A stretch of DNA of 64,000 nt. It comes from Ophthalmolycus amberensis (lineage: Eukaryota > Chordata > Actinopteri > Perciformes > Zoarcidae). The notes below the pieces were generated by a model. That model worked only from the letters and a program-made list of their open reading frames with translations. It ran no database searches and was not told the DNA's origin. Made by a program: the position numbers and the translations under genes. Shown piece by piece: positions 51,723 through 63,670 of the stretch (within the stretch, counting starts at the first letter, position 1; every line of letters begins with the position of its first letter). The stretch lies in assembly GCA_024529925.1 (NCBI GenBank), contig JAFEUB010000912.1, forward strand, positions 662,501 through 726,500. Reading direction: 5' to 3'.

Positions 51723-53925
51723 CCTGGTGTACTGGCGGGTCTCAACAGGCAGACACACAGAACAATTGTCCCGAATGCTATTAAAAGAACAAGGACACAT
51801 ATGAAAGTACGGTTACTTATCACACGGAAACAACAGCAGTTAGTTTGGTTGACAGCGGGAAAATAACACTGTGATAACTAATCACACGTTATGCTCAACA
51901 GATGACAACGAACAAATAATTGACTAACTTATTTAGGGTGAGGCTACAGTAAAACAGCGGCTGATAGACACCACAACGTATACATCAATATTAGTCCAGC
52001 TATTCCATAACAAACACTTACGTTTCAGCTAATCTTGGCCAACGTTACCGCTACGTTACTGCCGTTAAGGCCGCTAGCTAAGCTAACTAGCGCCATGAGA
52101 ACCTACGAGCATCCCGCTACCAATTCACTTATTAGAATGACTTACTGGGTGTATCTGGTAAACTGTAACACTTCACAGATTATGTAACTGCTTTGGTTTC
52201 ATGCGTGTGCCCGTAGCTAACGTCTATAATAAAGTAGCAGCCTATCGAGCGGGCTAACGCTAGCTAGCTAGCTACTGGTTAGCGCTAACAACACTGGCTG
52301 CCATTCAAAGAGCACCGGAGACTTCTCGTGCCTTTTCACATATCAAGTGTAAACTCTGTTGGGCGCTTGCATATGTCTGACATAGCTCATTAAGATGCAC
52401 GTTCATAAATACACCTAAATCTTGTAAAATATCACATTTTAAATGGAGTAGACGTTTACGTTACCTCTAGCCGCTCTTTGACGATAGTTTGACTGAAAGA
52501 GTTGACCCGACAGAAGTACAACGGATAGATCGGACACTTCCTGGTGTGTGTGTGCCAGATAGCCGTTGGTACAACTAAGATGGCTGCCATGCAGTCTTTG
52601 GTAGATGTTTTTATTGTCATTTGGTGATGCTGTGACAAAAATTCAAATATAAAAAAATGGACCAGCCGGGTTTTTCTGCCGCTGATACAGAGCTGCACTT
52701 TGCATCGTAGTGTAGCTTGAAACACAAACCTTTCTTGGAAAGGACGCACAGTATTACCGTATCATGATAAAAGACTCATTCACAATACCGCCACGTCGGT
52801 AAATATACTGTATTTATCTTAAGACAATCATTTAGAAACACACAATAAGACAGCTAGCGTTATATCGTTATGAACATGGATGCATTTTAATTTATCTCCC
52901 CTTCTATTCAGTCTGATTCTATGGTTGATCTCCGTCACGTGACCAAGAACAACTTCGTGAAAAGTACTTTGTTTTCATTCACTGTAATAATTTGCCTCGT
53001 TTATAATACAAGGAGTGCAAACAAACGTACACAAGAAGATGTACGTTCAATCAACCGTCTAAATTGTAATTCACTTTACTTAGTCAACGTTTTGAAGTCC
53101 ATTTCTAACTCTTCAAACCATCTGTTTGTACTACAATGCTCTCTAAAATGATATCAGTCGTATTTGTTAACTCATATCCCTGTAGTACAATATATCTCTC
53201 TGTAAGAGTATGTGTATACATTCAATTTTCAGTTACTTCTACTTTTAAACTATCTCTGTGATTTCCGCCACAAATGCAGAGGATCACTACATTGGAGTGT
53301 GATAAATGCATGAAAGTTACCTGATGTCAGTTGAATCTTAGTGTCACTGTCACAACATACTTAATGTTATCATAAACAATTCAAAATGTCTCTTGTGAAA
53401 AGGGTGTATGGTGCAAACATTTCTCGACAGTCTTAAAAAAAAAAGAAGGAACAATGCATGTATTTTTTCCATCTGCCTTTTATTGTTTTCTGAAATAAAT
53501 AAATACAATTCATAGATCTAAAAGAAAGCTCATCATGGAATGTAAATTCGGTTAGGTTAAAATAAATAGTAAAAAAAAAAATCATGGTAATTGAAATATT
53601 AAAATCATACTTTGTGCTTCTTCTGCAGCACGAAGTGTATGGCTCTGCATATTTTTTTACATTTCCTTCTGAAGGCAAAATCATTTTACACTTGCTCGAT
53701 GCCATAATAAGCCACATCACAAAGCATTTGTTTTTTAAACTGCAGTACACATAGTCCTTCACAATGTCTGCCACTGCCAGTGAAAGGCATCATGGAAAAA
53801 GTTGTCAGGACAGAGGAGATACCGTATTTTTTGATAAGCTGGGTTTTCATACCCCAAAAGCACAGTTACATTCCAACTCAGAGAGCAAAATGTTGTAAAA
53901 TATCAGGGAAATTCTGTAGTGGACA
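51723..53925. promoter_or_regulatory. Gene C promoter region and gene E 3' UTR
   Basis: A 5' exon of gene C (about 52465-52600, minus) ends CGGCTAGAG|GTAACG. It reads open from ATG 52590 but in a phase that does not fit the next exon, so it is probably untranslated. GCTAGC/GTTAGC motifs cluster at 52040-52095 and 52205-52290. From about 53450 to 53925 is the 3' UTR of gene E, with a minus-strand AATAAA at 53484-53479. Confidence 0.5.
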
Positions 53926-55832
53926 CTACACTTTTTCCAAACTCCCTTGATTATGGAAATTCAAAAAGCAGTTGTGGTTGCGTGAGATACAAAGAAAGAC
54001 ACAGCACTTAAGGCATAGCACACGGGATGTTATTTGACAGTCCCCAAAGCGACACCTGCCCCCTTCTCCCTCTCCGAGCTGCTCCGGCCAGTGGCCTGAA
54101 CCATCGTACCGTGTGGCTGCATCAGGCATAGGACTCTCCTCCACCAGGCTGGGATTGGGGGTTTCGTTTGTTGCATGAGCCTTGTCTTTGGGGGGGTGAG
54201 GGGGAACCGAGTCCTGGGTATCAGAGCCGCTACAGAGGATCAAAGCCTTCGACACCTCCAGTCTGAAGGACATGAGAGTCAAAGGTGCAGACACTGCCCT
54301 GTGATCCTCGTCGGTACAGGAGCCAGGAGTTGACCAAAGCTAGATCTGTGAGGTACCAGAGCACCGCTTGAGGCCAGCAGGTCGGGGCTGAGGCAGTGAG
54401 GGGGATGGAGTAAAGATTCTGCAAATCTCGGTTGAGATGAGCCGACATCTGGGCCTTCTCAAAGTTGTCAATGAGTGAAGCCATGTTCCTCTGGCCATTT
54501 CCTGCGGTCGAAAGTATGAAGCCACAGTGCGACCTGCGTAACATCAGCTTCCCATCTGAGCTTACGAACTCATCTCCGATCTGTCCTCTGGCTCCTCCAA
54601 CCCTTCCTGCACCATGAACCCCTGCAACTAACAGGCGCTCTAGCATCGCAGGGGTAGAGAGTTCCTGTTTGCAAAGAAACACCATACTACCTTTGGGGGC
54701 CATTTCTTCCACAGCGTCTTCTTGGCCGGAAAGACCCAACTTGAGATCCACGTGCAAGAGCAAACCGCCAAATCCAATTAATGTTGTACAGTTTAGAGAC
54801 AGCTTCTTATTGTGCATCTTCCCAGGCAAAGCAAGTGGATATTGGTCAACTGCATAGTCCCCCTCTCTTCTCAGCGACTCGCATCCTGCTTTGAAACGGC
54901 ACAATAATGGCTGGGCCTTCCACAGCGGATCGGTCTGCGTTTTCAAACTGTTCAGGTCATTTGGCGCGTCCCTTTGTCTCTGCCCGTTACTATGCTGACA
55001 AATATGACTTTGCCTGCTTGAGGGAGTTTTACCTTGCAGTGCATTTTGAAAGTCACTATCATGTCTTCCTTCCTGAACATTGCTGTTGACTGGATCTTTC
55101 GCAGGAGAGGCGAGTTTCAACATGCGAGACAGCTCGAGGAAACGGGAAAGCGGCACGGCCTCAGCAATCAAGGGCACCTTAGTCAAGTCCTCCCAATAGA
55201 GCCTTGGACTAGGAAACTGAAAAATAGCAAAAGACCAAATAAACCTTTAGCGGTCTTCCGTCTAATTAACAGAGACAAGTAAAGATGAGAAAAAAAACAG
55301 AGCACAAACCTTTAAAGTTCCCATTGCTATGTGGATCCCGACAAACTGTGCAACCTCTCTGGCTGTGACAACTTTGGTCATGTTGGAGAGTTTATTTGTG
55401 CAGTTGGCAATTTCTACCCAGGTATCCCAACCAAAATAACTGGAGAAGTAGTCAATGGGCTCTCTGGTCCTGTTTTCCTCTCCGGGTGCTTGGAACTGGC
55501 TCGTTGAAGTTGGCAAACTAAGGGAGAAAAAGTGAAAAATATAGTTAAAAGTTCAAATGAAACATTATTTCTGCACAGTATGACAAAACTATTAGTAGAG
55601 AATATATTTTTTTAGCAGTGCTCTGTTAAGGTTGTATACTGTACTTTTGTGACAGCTCATCTGGCCGTTGTGCGCCGTTTGTTTGATTCTTGTAGAAATA
55701 GGCCATTACTTCTGCTTCTGAGTCGAGCTGAGGATCAGACAATTCAAAACCGCCCACGTCCTCTTCATCAGAACTTTGGAGGAGAAAGTCCCGGAGGTCT
55801 GGTAGATGCCTGACACTCAGTGTCTGCCACAG
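53926..55832 (-). mobile_element. piggyBac-transposase-derived region inside gene E
   Basis: Exons 55645-55832, 55310-55517 and 53926-55216 carry the order of blocks found in PGBD-type proteins. An acidic DSDEED-like lead (SSDEEDVGGFELSD) is followed by the N-terminal helical region, the RNase H-like core, the LALVN helix and a C-terminal Cys/His zinc ribbon (CRFGDC, CLKC, NHNC). No terminal inverted repeats or TTAA duplication are seen at the edges, and introns interrupt the region, whereas an active piggyBac frame is normally continuous. It is therefore an old captured domain, not a movable copy. Confidence 0.8.
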
Positions 55833-58800
55833 CTGAAAGATCAGATCATAAATGGACGAGTTATCTAAAGTTTGATCGAAGTAGCTTAAGTACGTTTATC
55901 AGGTACCAACAAGTAGACGTAACTTCTAACAGAAAACAAACCATGTCCATCTGCAAAGTCACAGACCCCTGGTTCCGACAATAGTCCTCCCTCTCTCATT
56001 TCCTGGTAGTCTAGTACAGAATGGCTCCCTTTATCTGTTAATAGATGGAGCATGAAAATCTTCCGATAATCTTGGGTAAAAGAAGAATATCACTGGAAAG
56101 GGCAATGACTCACTTGAATCTGTTTCTTGATGTTCTGTCTGCTGGGCTTCACTGGATGCTCCCGTTGTTAAATTCCCACCGTTGGTCTGAACAGCTCCAA
56201 GTAGAACCTCCCTCTCCTCCTCCTTCACTGGGTAGAAGATACACTGGTTGGTGTTGAACTCCGGGGTGATGCAGCTCTCGTCCCTCGTTGTCTCTCCACT
56301 CTCCAAAACTGAAAGAAAAAAGCCGAAAACATCCAACTCTGAAAATCTCGAAATCTTACAGCGTCAATTCAGTACACAAAGTGGATTTACAAACACACAC
56401 ATTGGCTTATTTAATCATCGCCTGTCAAAGCTAGAGCTAGGAGATTGTTAGCTAAACTGAAAAATAGTTAACAGCTACATCTGGTACAATACATCTCTTC
56501 ACTTAGTGTTAGATTGATGTTTTTTGTACATGTTCCCTGACAAATTTAATAAACTTCACTAATCTTCCAGTCTTAATGCTAAACTAAGCTAATCACCTCC
56601 TGGCTGCAGCTCCACTGACTTGTGAGAGGTATCAGTCTTCTTATATGTACACGTATCTTCTAATGTTGAACTATTACTTCAACATGTACCTACAGTATGG
56701 CCTAATACTCACATGGATTGGAGGAGTTTTCAATGTCGACCTGCTCCACATTCCATCGGATGCGTCTGCTGCCTTGCGTGGTCTCATGCAGCACGAGGCT
56801 GCTCTCGTCCTTCACCAGAACGCTCCTTATATCACGATGGTGCTGCGGCTGCACACTTGCACTCTGTCTGTTCTGACAGGTGAGTGCAACCAGCGGTGGA
56901 TCTGACATATTCTCTTCATCCTTGATCTCCTGGCTCCCGAGGGCCGCAATGCTGTCCAAACCCTGGAACCGCAACAGATGTAAGTTTGCAATGTTTCATT
57001 CATTATTCATTGATGATGAATGGTAGTTGTTGATACAACTGGCGTCTCACCTGTCTGTGACTGTTCCTCGCCGTCATCTGGCACGTCTCCTTGTCACCAG
57101 TCGCTCTCTGTCTAGAGGTGAGGACCTTCTCAAGTATGATGCCTGGAGACTGGTCAGACCCATTGTTGTGTTCCTCTCCTCCCTGCAGTCCTCTTAGATG
57201 CCTTACCTCCTCAACACTAGTGGTAACGGACTTCAGCTCAAACACAACTTTCTCTTTCGGCAAAGATGCAGTTGGAGCAGTGGCTTGGTTGGTCTCAGTA
57301 CTGGTCTCTGGCTGTGAAGTCTTTGTGCCAGTCTCACCTTCTGAATCAGAGCTAATGGGACATACTTCGTAAACTACCTGACACTCATCCTGTTCTTTCA
57401 CTGATTCCGTTCCTGTGATAGTATCTCCGACTGAAGCGCTCTTAGATATCACATCTCGTTGTAAACGCCCTGTTCCTCTTCTCCTACCACTTGTAGCATT
57501 CATCGAAACAGCTCCTTTCCCTTCTTTTTTCTTCTGGACTAACAGTTCTTCCTCTTCTTCTTCTTTGATCGCCACATGATGAGTGGAGCATGACACAGTC
57601 TGCGAAGTTAAACTTTTTCCAGTTGTTTCGATACTAACTTGCCCAGGAAGCTTCTCAGTGCTTTCACTCGCAGAATTGCAAATTCCACTTGATTTATTTT
57701 GGGGAACAATGTCTTCATGAGAGGTTGGTTCATCGCTCTCATTCTGCTCCCCAACAGTGACTAAATCTACCTCGAGAAGTAAATCCGCCTTAATGTCTTC
57801 ATCCGTGGTAAACTGACCTTGAGATTCTGAGCTGGGATTCCTCAGAGTACCGTCTTCTTGCTTGTCTGCATCCGACGCCGAAGGTTCTCCCGTTTCTGAA
57901 CTCTTTGTCTGAGTAGAGGTACTTAAAGGGGGTTCAGATGTGAAATTCAAAGGGGTCTCACTGTTTTTCCTTTGATCAGATGGCGAATGAACTTCAGCGG
58001 AGGTATGAGATTGATAATCTGCTTCCCTTTCACCTTCAGCCTTATTTTCATATGCACTCACTTCGGCATCTGAAGAAGGAACGGGTAAAGACGGGGATGG
58101 AATCAAAGCCGGAAAGGAGACACTTTGCTCTCTGCCCTCTAATGCCATCTCTGCAAGCTCAGGCTCAGTGTCCCAGTCTGAAGCAGCATTCATCACTCCA
58201 ACAACCTTCTCGTTCCGTTTTGGAAGCTGGTAAAGATCCAACCTGGAGACGCCTTCAAAGATGTTGCCATTGGTGTAAGTGAGACCGGGACTCTCCACGA
58301 TGTGATCCGCCTTGTGCTTCTGTAGTGACGAGACGTCGCTAAATCTTTGCCCACACTCCTTGCACTCCAAGGCACGCTTAGAATTAGAAGTTATCACTCC
58401 TTCAGTCTCCACTTTGGAAGAGGCTTTACGTTTCCTGGTGGTCTTTGGTTTGGTGGGCGTCGTCTCAGGCTTTTTACGGGAAACTTGTAATGAGGACAAC
58501 TAAGGAAAGAGCTTTCTGGTTCTTTTTGGGTCTTCCTCCTTTTTTCTTACCGTCCGCTGTAAGATTATTTGTAGACTCACTTGTTGAATGTTTACCTTTA
58601 CTCTCTTGGGAGGTTGTTTGGGCATCATGAGGTGAAGCCTCCTGTGTCTGGCCTGATGCTTTTGAAGGGTCTAACTTGTAAACTTTCAGTTGAGGCTGTT
58701 TATGTCCTTTCAGTAGAAGTAGAGCGTCTTGCGTTATCTGTGGTGCAGGGAAGTCTGCTGAAGCTGTGCTGGTTTTTGTGTTGACTTTTTCCTGTTTTGC

Positions 58801-61800
58801 CAGGTTTTTCTTTCGCTTCCCATCCTTTGCTTTCTTGGGTCTTTTCTTTTTAAATACAGACAAGGCTACAGTTTTGTGCTCACTGGTGACCGTAACCCCC
58901 TCCCTGGCCACTTCTTTTTGCTTTTTCATTTTATTTTTTATTTTATTCCCTTTGATTTGTTGCACTTGTGGGTCCTTGGTTGATGAAGGTGATTTTATTT
59001 CAGAATTAGATTCCAAATGTCCCAATTTCTTGTCCCTTCTTCCCTTCTTCTCAGACGCTACCTCGTTCCCTGAGAGATTTGTTGGTGGTGTTTTACCTCT
59101 TACTTCTTCCTGCATTGGCTGACACTGCTGTGATGTCTTCTTCTGTTTCTTGTTTTTCTTCTCTTTGCTTTGTGGACCAAATTGAACAAGGCGAGACTTT
59201 TTACTTTTTTGCCGTTTGGCAGGTGCGGCATCGATTTCGAAATCATCCTTGCTTATGGATCCGACCAGTTCTTGCATATATCCTTGACAGATAACAGGCC
59301 TGGTTGGCTTTCTTTTCCGCACTTTAACCAGTTCTTGTGCCGACATTACATTTACTGGTAACTCTGACATCTGTGGCACTTGCTTGGTCTCCAAGTGTGA
59401 TGGAACCTCTTCTTCAGCAGGTGGATCCTCTACTTCAGACTTGTTCTCCACCGGCTCCCGACTCTCCTCGCTATCTACTAGCAATTTCTTAGATGGTTCT
59501 TGTTCAGCTTTTTCTTCTGGCTCTTGTGGTGCATCTCCATCCACCAGGTGGCCCTGATCTAGACTTACTGTTTGCATCTGTGAATCAATCTCTTCTTTGA
59601 GGTTAGTTTCAGATTCACTTGTAGTTTGTGTGAGCATGTCTGGTGGAACAAAAGGGCAAGAAGGAGGGCCCTGTTGCTCTGCTTGTAAAGGTGTCAGCTC
59701 CAGCTCAACTGTAGTCATAAGTAGTGGAGCTGACAGGCTGGTCTCCTGCTCCTCTAATACAGTCTGATCTGCAGTCTTTTCCAGGTCAGTGGTTGGTACC
59801 AGACAGGAGGACGGGATTTCATTATATGGCACGGTTTGGGATTGTTCTAGCTCCACAGTTGGTATAAGTTCTAATATGACTGTTTGCTCAAGGTTTTGCT
59901 CTACCTCACTCTGAGAAATAATTTCCTCCACAGGATCAGACTGAATTGCACCAATATCGGGCTGTTGAAGGATCTGATGAATCCCCTCTCCCTCGGGTCT
60001 CTCTGCATGTTCAGTCTGAACGAGCGTTAGCTCTATATTTTCACCTACTACGATGTGGGAACCTAGTTCTGAGAAAGATGGGTTTTCCAACTGCCCATCT
60101 GGCGTAATAGGCTCCAGTATAATTGTTTGCTCCATGAAATCAATTGAGTTGTTTGAAGGGTCTATTTCAACTATCTTAGATTCCGTTTGTTGCAGTCCTA
60201 TAAAATCGATGTGCGGTGGGTAGAGATTCAAATTAGTTGTTTCTGCCAGTTGTAATATCTGCTGCACTTCCAGTGGTGGGGCATTAGGTGGCACCTGCCC
60301 CAATATTACAACTTGGTTTACTTTCTGCACATTTCCTAAGGACTCAATAAGCCTGCGAATCTGCTCTGTGTCAATGTTGGCATCCACTTTCTGCAGAGGT
60401 CCATATGGCCCCACCTGTAGTAGTGCTGGTTGGTAAATAGATATTGGAGTTATGGTGGGCATATTTAGTTTCACTTGCTGCTCAGATGAGAGGGCTTTAC
60501 CGGCTGCAGCAGGCAACCCGTTGTGCTTGGTTTTCATGTGATGTAGCCGTGTCTTGGTACTCTTGAACGTGGCCTTGCATACAGAACAAGGATACTTTAT
60601 GGTAGAAGCACCTAAAGATAAGAAAAGAAGACAGCTGTGATGCATTGAGGTATATCATATGAAGCACAACACGCCCTGCTACCTGACAGAGATAGTTTGT
60701 TTTCTCGAAATTTTATCATTTTTAAAAATGCACTAATTCAGGAGGCCAAACATATCACATTAATTATGTGTTTTTTGTTTATAATTTAAGTTTATTTTCA
60801 AATACAACCGCAATATTTAGAAAGCTTTCACCATCCCGAGAATAAAGAATAACTTAATAATAAGCATAGTTTACTTTTCTGTGTATATGTAGACTAATTA
60901 ATCTCTTTTCGATAGACATGTATCGGCTACAAAAACATTAATATAAATTCACATACTACACATTGTACGAACTAAGCTAAGCCCTTGAATCCACTGTTTA
61001 GAAAGGCTGCCAGGGCCTCTCATATATTGTGCATCCCTAATAATTCTATTATTTTGGATCAGAAAATGTGACTCAGACAGAGTCTGCAGCAATCCTGACA
61101 GCTCTGTGAGGCCGTGCATCGTCACAGCACGGCTTAAAACTAAAGTCAAATGTTTCCCCTCTTAGTTTAGCAATTTAGCATGCTAACATTAGCTAATTAG
61201 CACTAAATGCAACAAGTCCAGCTGAGACTAACTCAAATGTGGTCGGTTGTGCTGAGCAGTAATATTAGTCATAAACCAAAGTATTGGGCAAATTTCAATT
61301 TTTGAGTTTTGAGAACAACAACATGATTACAATCCATTTCATAGTTGTCAAGACATTTCCCTCAAAACCACAAAAGTCAACCTCATGGTGGTGCTTGAGG
61401 AGAAGTCATTAAGATTCATCCTTTGAGAACCATGAATATCTGTACAAACCTTCATGGATATTTCAGTCTGGACCAAAGCGGTGCACCAACAAACTAACAT
61501 CGTCATCTCTCCAGCCGTGTTGCTAGCATAGCTGAAAAGAACGTGAACATCTTCATGTGTAAACTGATAATAACGGACATTTTCCTTACTATCATCTTTC
61601 TTCCGTTTTGCTTTCGCTGTGGTGTCGACCTCATCTCCTTCAGCTCCCTCTGGCAAGTGTGAGACCGCATGTTTCTGCAGAGCTTTGGACATTGTGAACC
61701 TCTTTCCACACTCCTTGCAAACATACGGCCTCTCTCCAGTGTGTGTGCGGCGGTGATACTTCAGCAATGTCATCGTTTTGCAAGGTTTGCCACAGTCGGT

Positions 61801-63004
61801 GCAGGCATAACCGTCCTGGCCAAAATGGATTTTTTTATGACGGGTGAGCTCTGATGACTTGCTGAAGGCAATGCCACAGATTGGACACTTGAAGGGTTTC
61901 TTCTCTGTGTGGGCTTTCTGGTGGACCATGAGCTCTGTGGAGTTTGTGAACTGGCGGTCGCATACGTAGCAGGCGAACATGGCGTTCCTCAGTATGCACT
62001 CTTCGTATTCTGCTGGGTGGCTCAACTTCAGGTGGCGCTCTTTGCTCTTGTGATCACTGAAGATTATGTGGCACTCGATGCACTGCAGGGAGAGCTGAGA
62101 TGCTGGAGGGAGTCAGGGCAGGAGGGGTAGAAAGTTTATATGTAACATACAGTTCATCCATATCCTTAGGATAAGGACAAGTACTCTTAAAAAGTATTAC
62201 GTCCTGCAAAAAGAAAATACTGTGACCAATACTGTAATGTTCAGGCAGATTCCAATATAAGTATAAGAGTTTAATAAATATGAAAATGATATACCAGCCA
62301 ATTGTTCTCATAGATGCATAATGCAAACAAAAGTTTTAATGAGAATCCTTTCAAATTGTTTACTTTCAGGCCACAATATATATATATTCAGCAGTGCACT
62401 TGTAAGTGCTCGTGGACAAACATAACTGCATACCAATGTTTATGCAATAAGCTAATAATAATAATAACAAACATAACATAATAATAAACAAATACAAGTT
62501 AAAATACTCACACGTGAGAGGCTTAAGCAGTGGTTTGGACATGTCCATCTTTAGAGGATCTACCATGGCCTTCTTGGAAGGAACGTATTTCCTACCATCA
62601 CGTACACCTTTATCCGGTTTCTTTGCCTTTTTCCCATCGCACCCAGGATTTGCATTTGTGTCAGGTGTCGGTTCTGCAGGGACACTGAGCTTTGAAGCAG
62701 AGTCCGTCTCCGTCCCCGCAGTGTGAACTGAGGGCTCTGTCAGTGGCCCTGCAGCAGGCTCCTTCTCCACTACGTGTGCGACTGCCATACTTGGTGCTTC
62801 TGCTGGTTGCACCCCTGTCCCATTCTCCTGTGGGGCGTCTACTCTTTCGGTCACAGCAGTAGCAGCTGAAGTGTTCCCCTCTTCCTGTGCATCCGGTTGA
62901 CCTGGTGCCGGCTGGGCTCCAGTCTCTGTGTCCAGTGGTTGCACTGTGGCGGCAGTAGTCACAGAGTCTGCTACGCCGCTGTTGGACTGGGTCGGACTCT
63001 GCAT
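53926..63004 (-). CDS. Gene E: zinc-finger protein fused to a domesticated piggyBac transposase, with a late frameshift
   Basis: Ten coding exons on the minus strand: 62512-63004, 61590-62102, 58551-60611, 57051-58483, 56713-56962, 56114-56308, 55907-56034, 55645-55832, 55310-55517 and 53926-55216. All junctions agree in phase. As read, the frame ends at a stop at 54230 (2,151 codons); allowing one frameshift near 54306 it ends at 53926 (about 2,252). Fingers 1-5 (residues about 175-320) are LQCIEC, FACYVC, FKCPIC, YACTDC and YVCKEC, finger 6 opens exon 4 (YPCSVC), and finger 7 is in exon 5 (LECKEC). Between are long acidic, Lys-rich, low-complexity regions with VILELIPTVELEQ-like repeats. 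From about residue 1,690 onward the sequence is piggyBac-derived: IDYFSSYFGWDTW, AQFVGIHIAMGTLK, RLYWEDL, DLALVNSWLLYRR, then a FRLEVSKALI block and a Cys/His ribbon. Likely a nuclear DNA-binding factor, no longer a transposase. Exon 8 boundaries and the 67-nt intron after exon 4 are the weakest parts. Confidence 0.82.
54300..54312 (-). pseudogene. Single-base frameshift in the transposase-derived exon of gene E
   Basis: Upstream, the frame reads through VNSWLLYRR. Immediately after this it continues as unrelated residues to a stop at 54230. The family-like continuation (SFRLEVSKALI, then the ribbon) lies one frame over and stays open to 53926. One extra base around 54306-54307, in a CC pair on the plus strand, explains the switch. 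It may be a real allele, a fixed truncation that removes the ribbon, or a sequencing error. No plausible intron covers the change. Confidence 0.65.
60612..61589 (-). other. Intron 3 of gene E
   Basis: GTAAGG donor after GATGATA and TTATCTTTAG acceptor at 60613/60612. It separates fingers 1-5 from finger 6. Nothing further is recognised in it. Confidence 0.7.
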
Positions 63005-63670
63005 GGCTCTCTGCCTCTTGGCTTCTCAAATGCACTTGTTCATGTGTTTCTATGAAACCAGGTCACACACAGAAACACAGAATGGCTGTAAACCAACACA
63101 TACATGAACACAAGGTACCAAGGAAACAACCACTCAAACTGCTTTATATAAAAAAAGGGGTGTTTCACAATTTTGTATTTTTTAACGCAGTTAACAGCAT
63201 CTTTGTCATCTATGGCGGCAGCTGGGGGACTGGTGAATGAATGGGTTTAAAACATTTGAATTACAAAAGAAGACCGACGGATGGGGGGGCAGCCGTTAGA
63301 GGCTGATGTAGAACCCAAACTCAACACTTGAATTGGTATACATAGTGTATGAATAGAGTACTTCAACATGATAATATATTTGAACAAACGCTCCATAACG
63401 ACCACAGACACACGGATTATAGCAGCCCAGTTAGCTTAAAATTCACTGATTTGCGGTTAATATCGGCTAGCGATTGTTAGCATTCCCATCGCGTTACTAG
63501 CGCTCAAAGACGCTAAATATGCATTCACTTTAACTACGTCCCCGTTTTTACACCCTTATAGCCGTATGGATGCAGGAGGAAGCGGTTTTAAGGTTACCTC
63601 GGCTGTCTTGTCCACCACAAACATCTCCGCGTCGTTCCTCACAAAGCCAACACAGAGGCGCTGCAGACAA
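63005..63670 (-). promoter_or_regulatory. Gene E 5' exon, intron and promoter side
   Basis: A first exon ends GACAGCCGAG|GTAACC, with the donor at 63597/63596. It contains ATG 63624 followed by FVVDKTAE. Splicing to the region before ATG 63004 does not give a clearly preferred frame, so I take 63004 as the start. GTTAGC/GCTAGC motifs cluster at 63425-63500. Confidence 0.45.

Noticed and set aside
52456..52749. Protein-coding exon from ATG 52590 or further upstream in gene C
   Set aside because: Its phase at the donor does not match the only usable next exon, where the joined frame would hit a stop; treated as 5' UTR.
54340..54525. Alternative minus-strand frame inside the transposase exon
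   Set aside because: Shadow of the main frame; Arg/Pro-rich with no piggyBac blocks.
58474..58550. Calling the 58474 stop the natural end of gene E and 53926-58499 a separate gene
   Set aside because: The downstream exons begin without a convincing ATG or promoter and join in phase through a consensus-like donor; kept instead as a possible alternative isoform.
60949..61149. Small minus-strand frame in gene E intron 3
   Set aside because: Lies wholly within an intron with good splice sites and has no domain.
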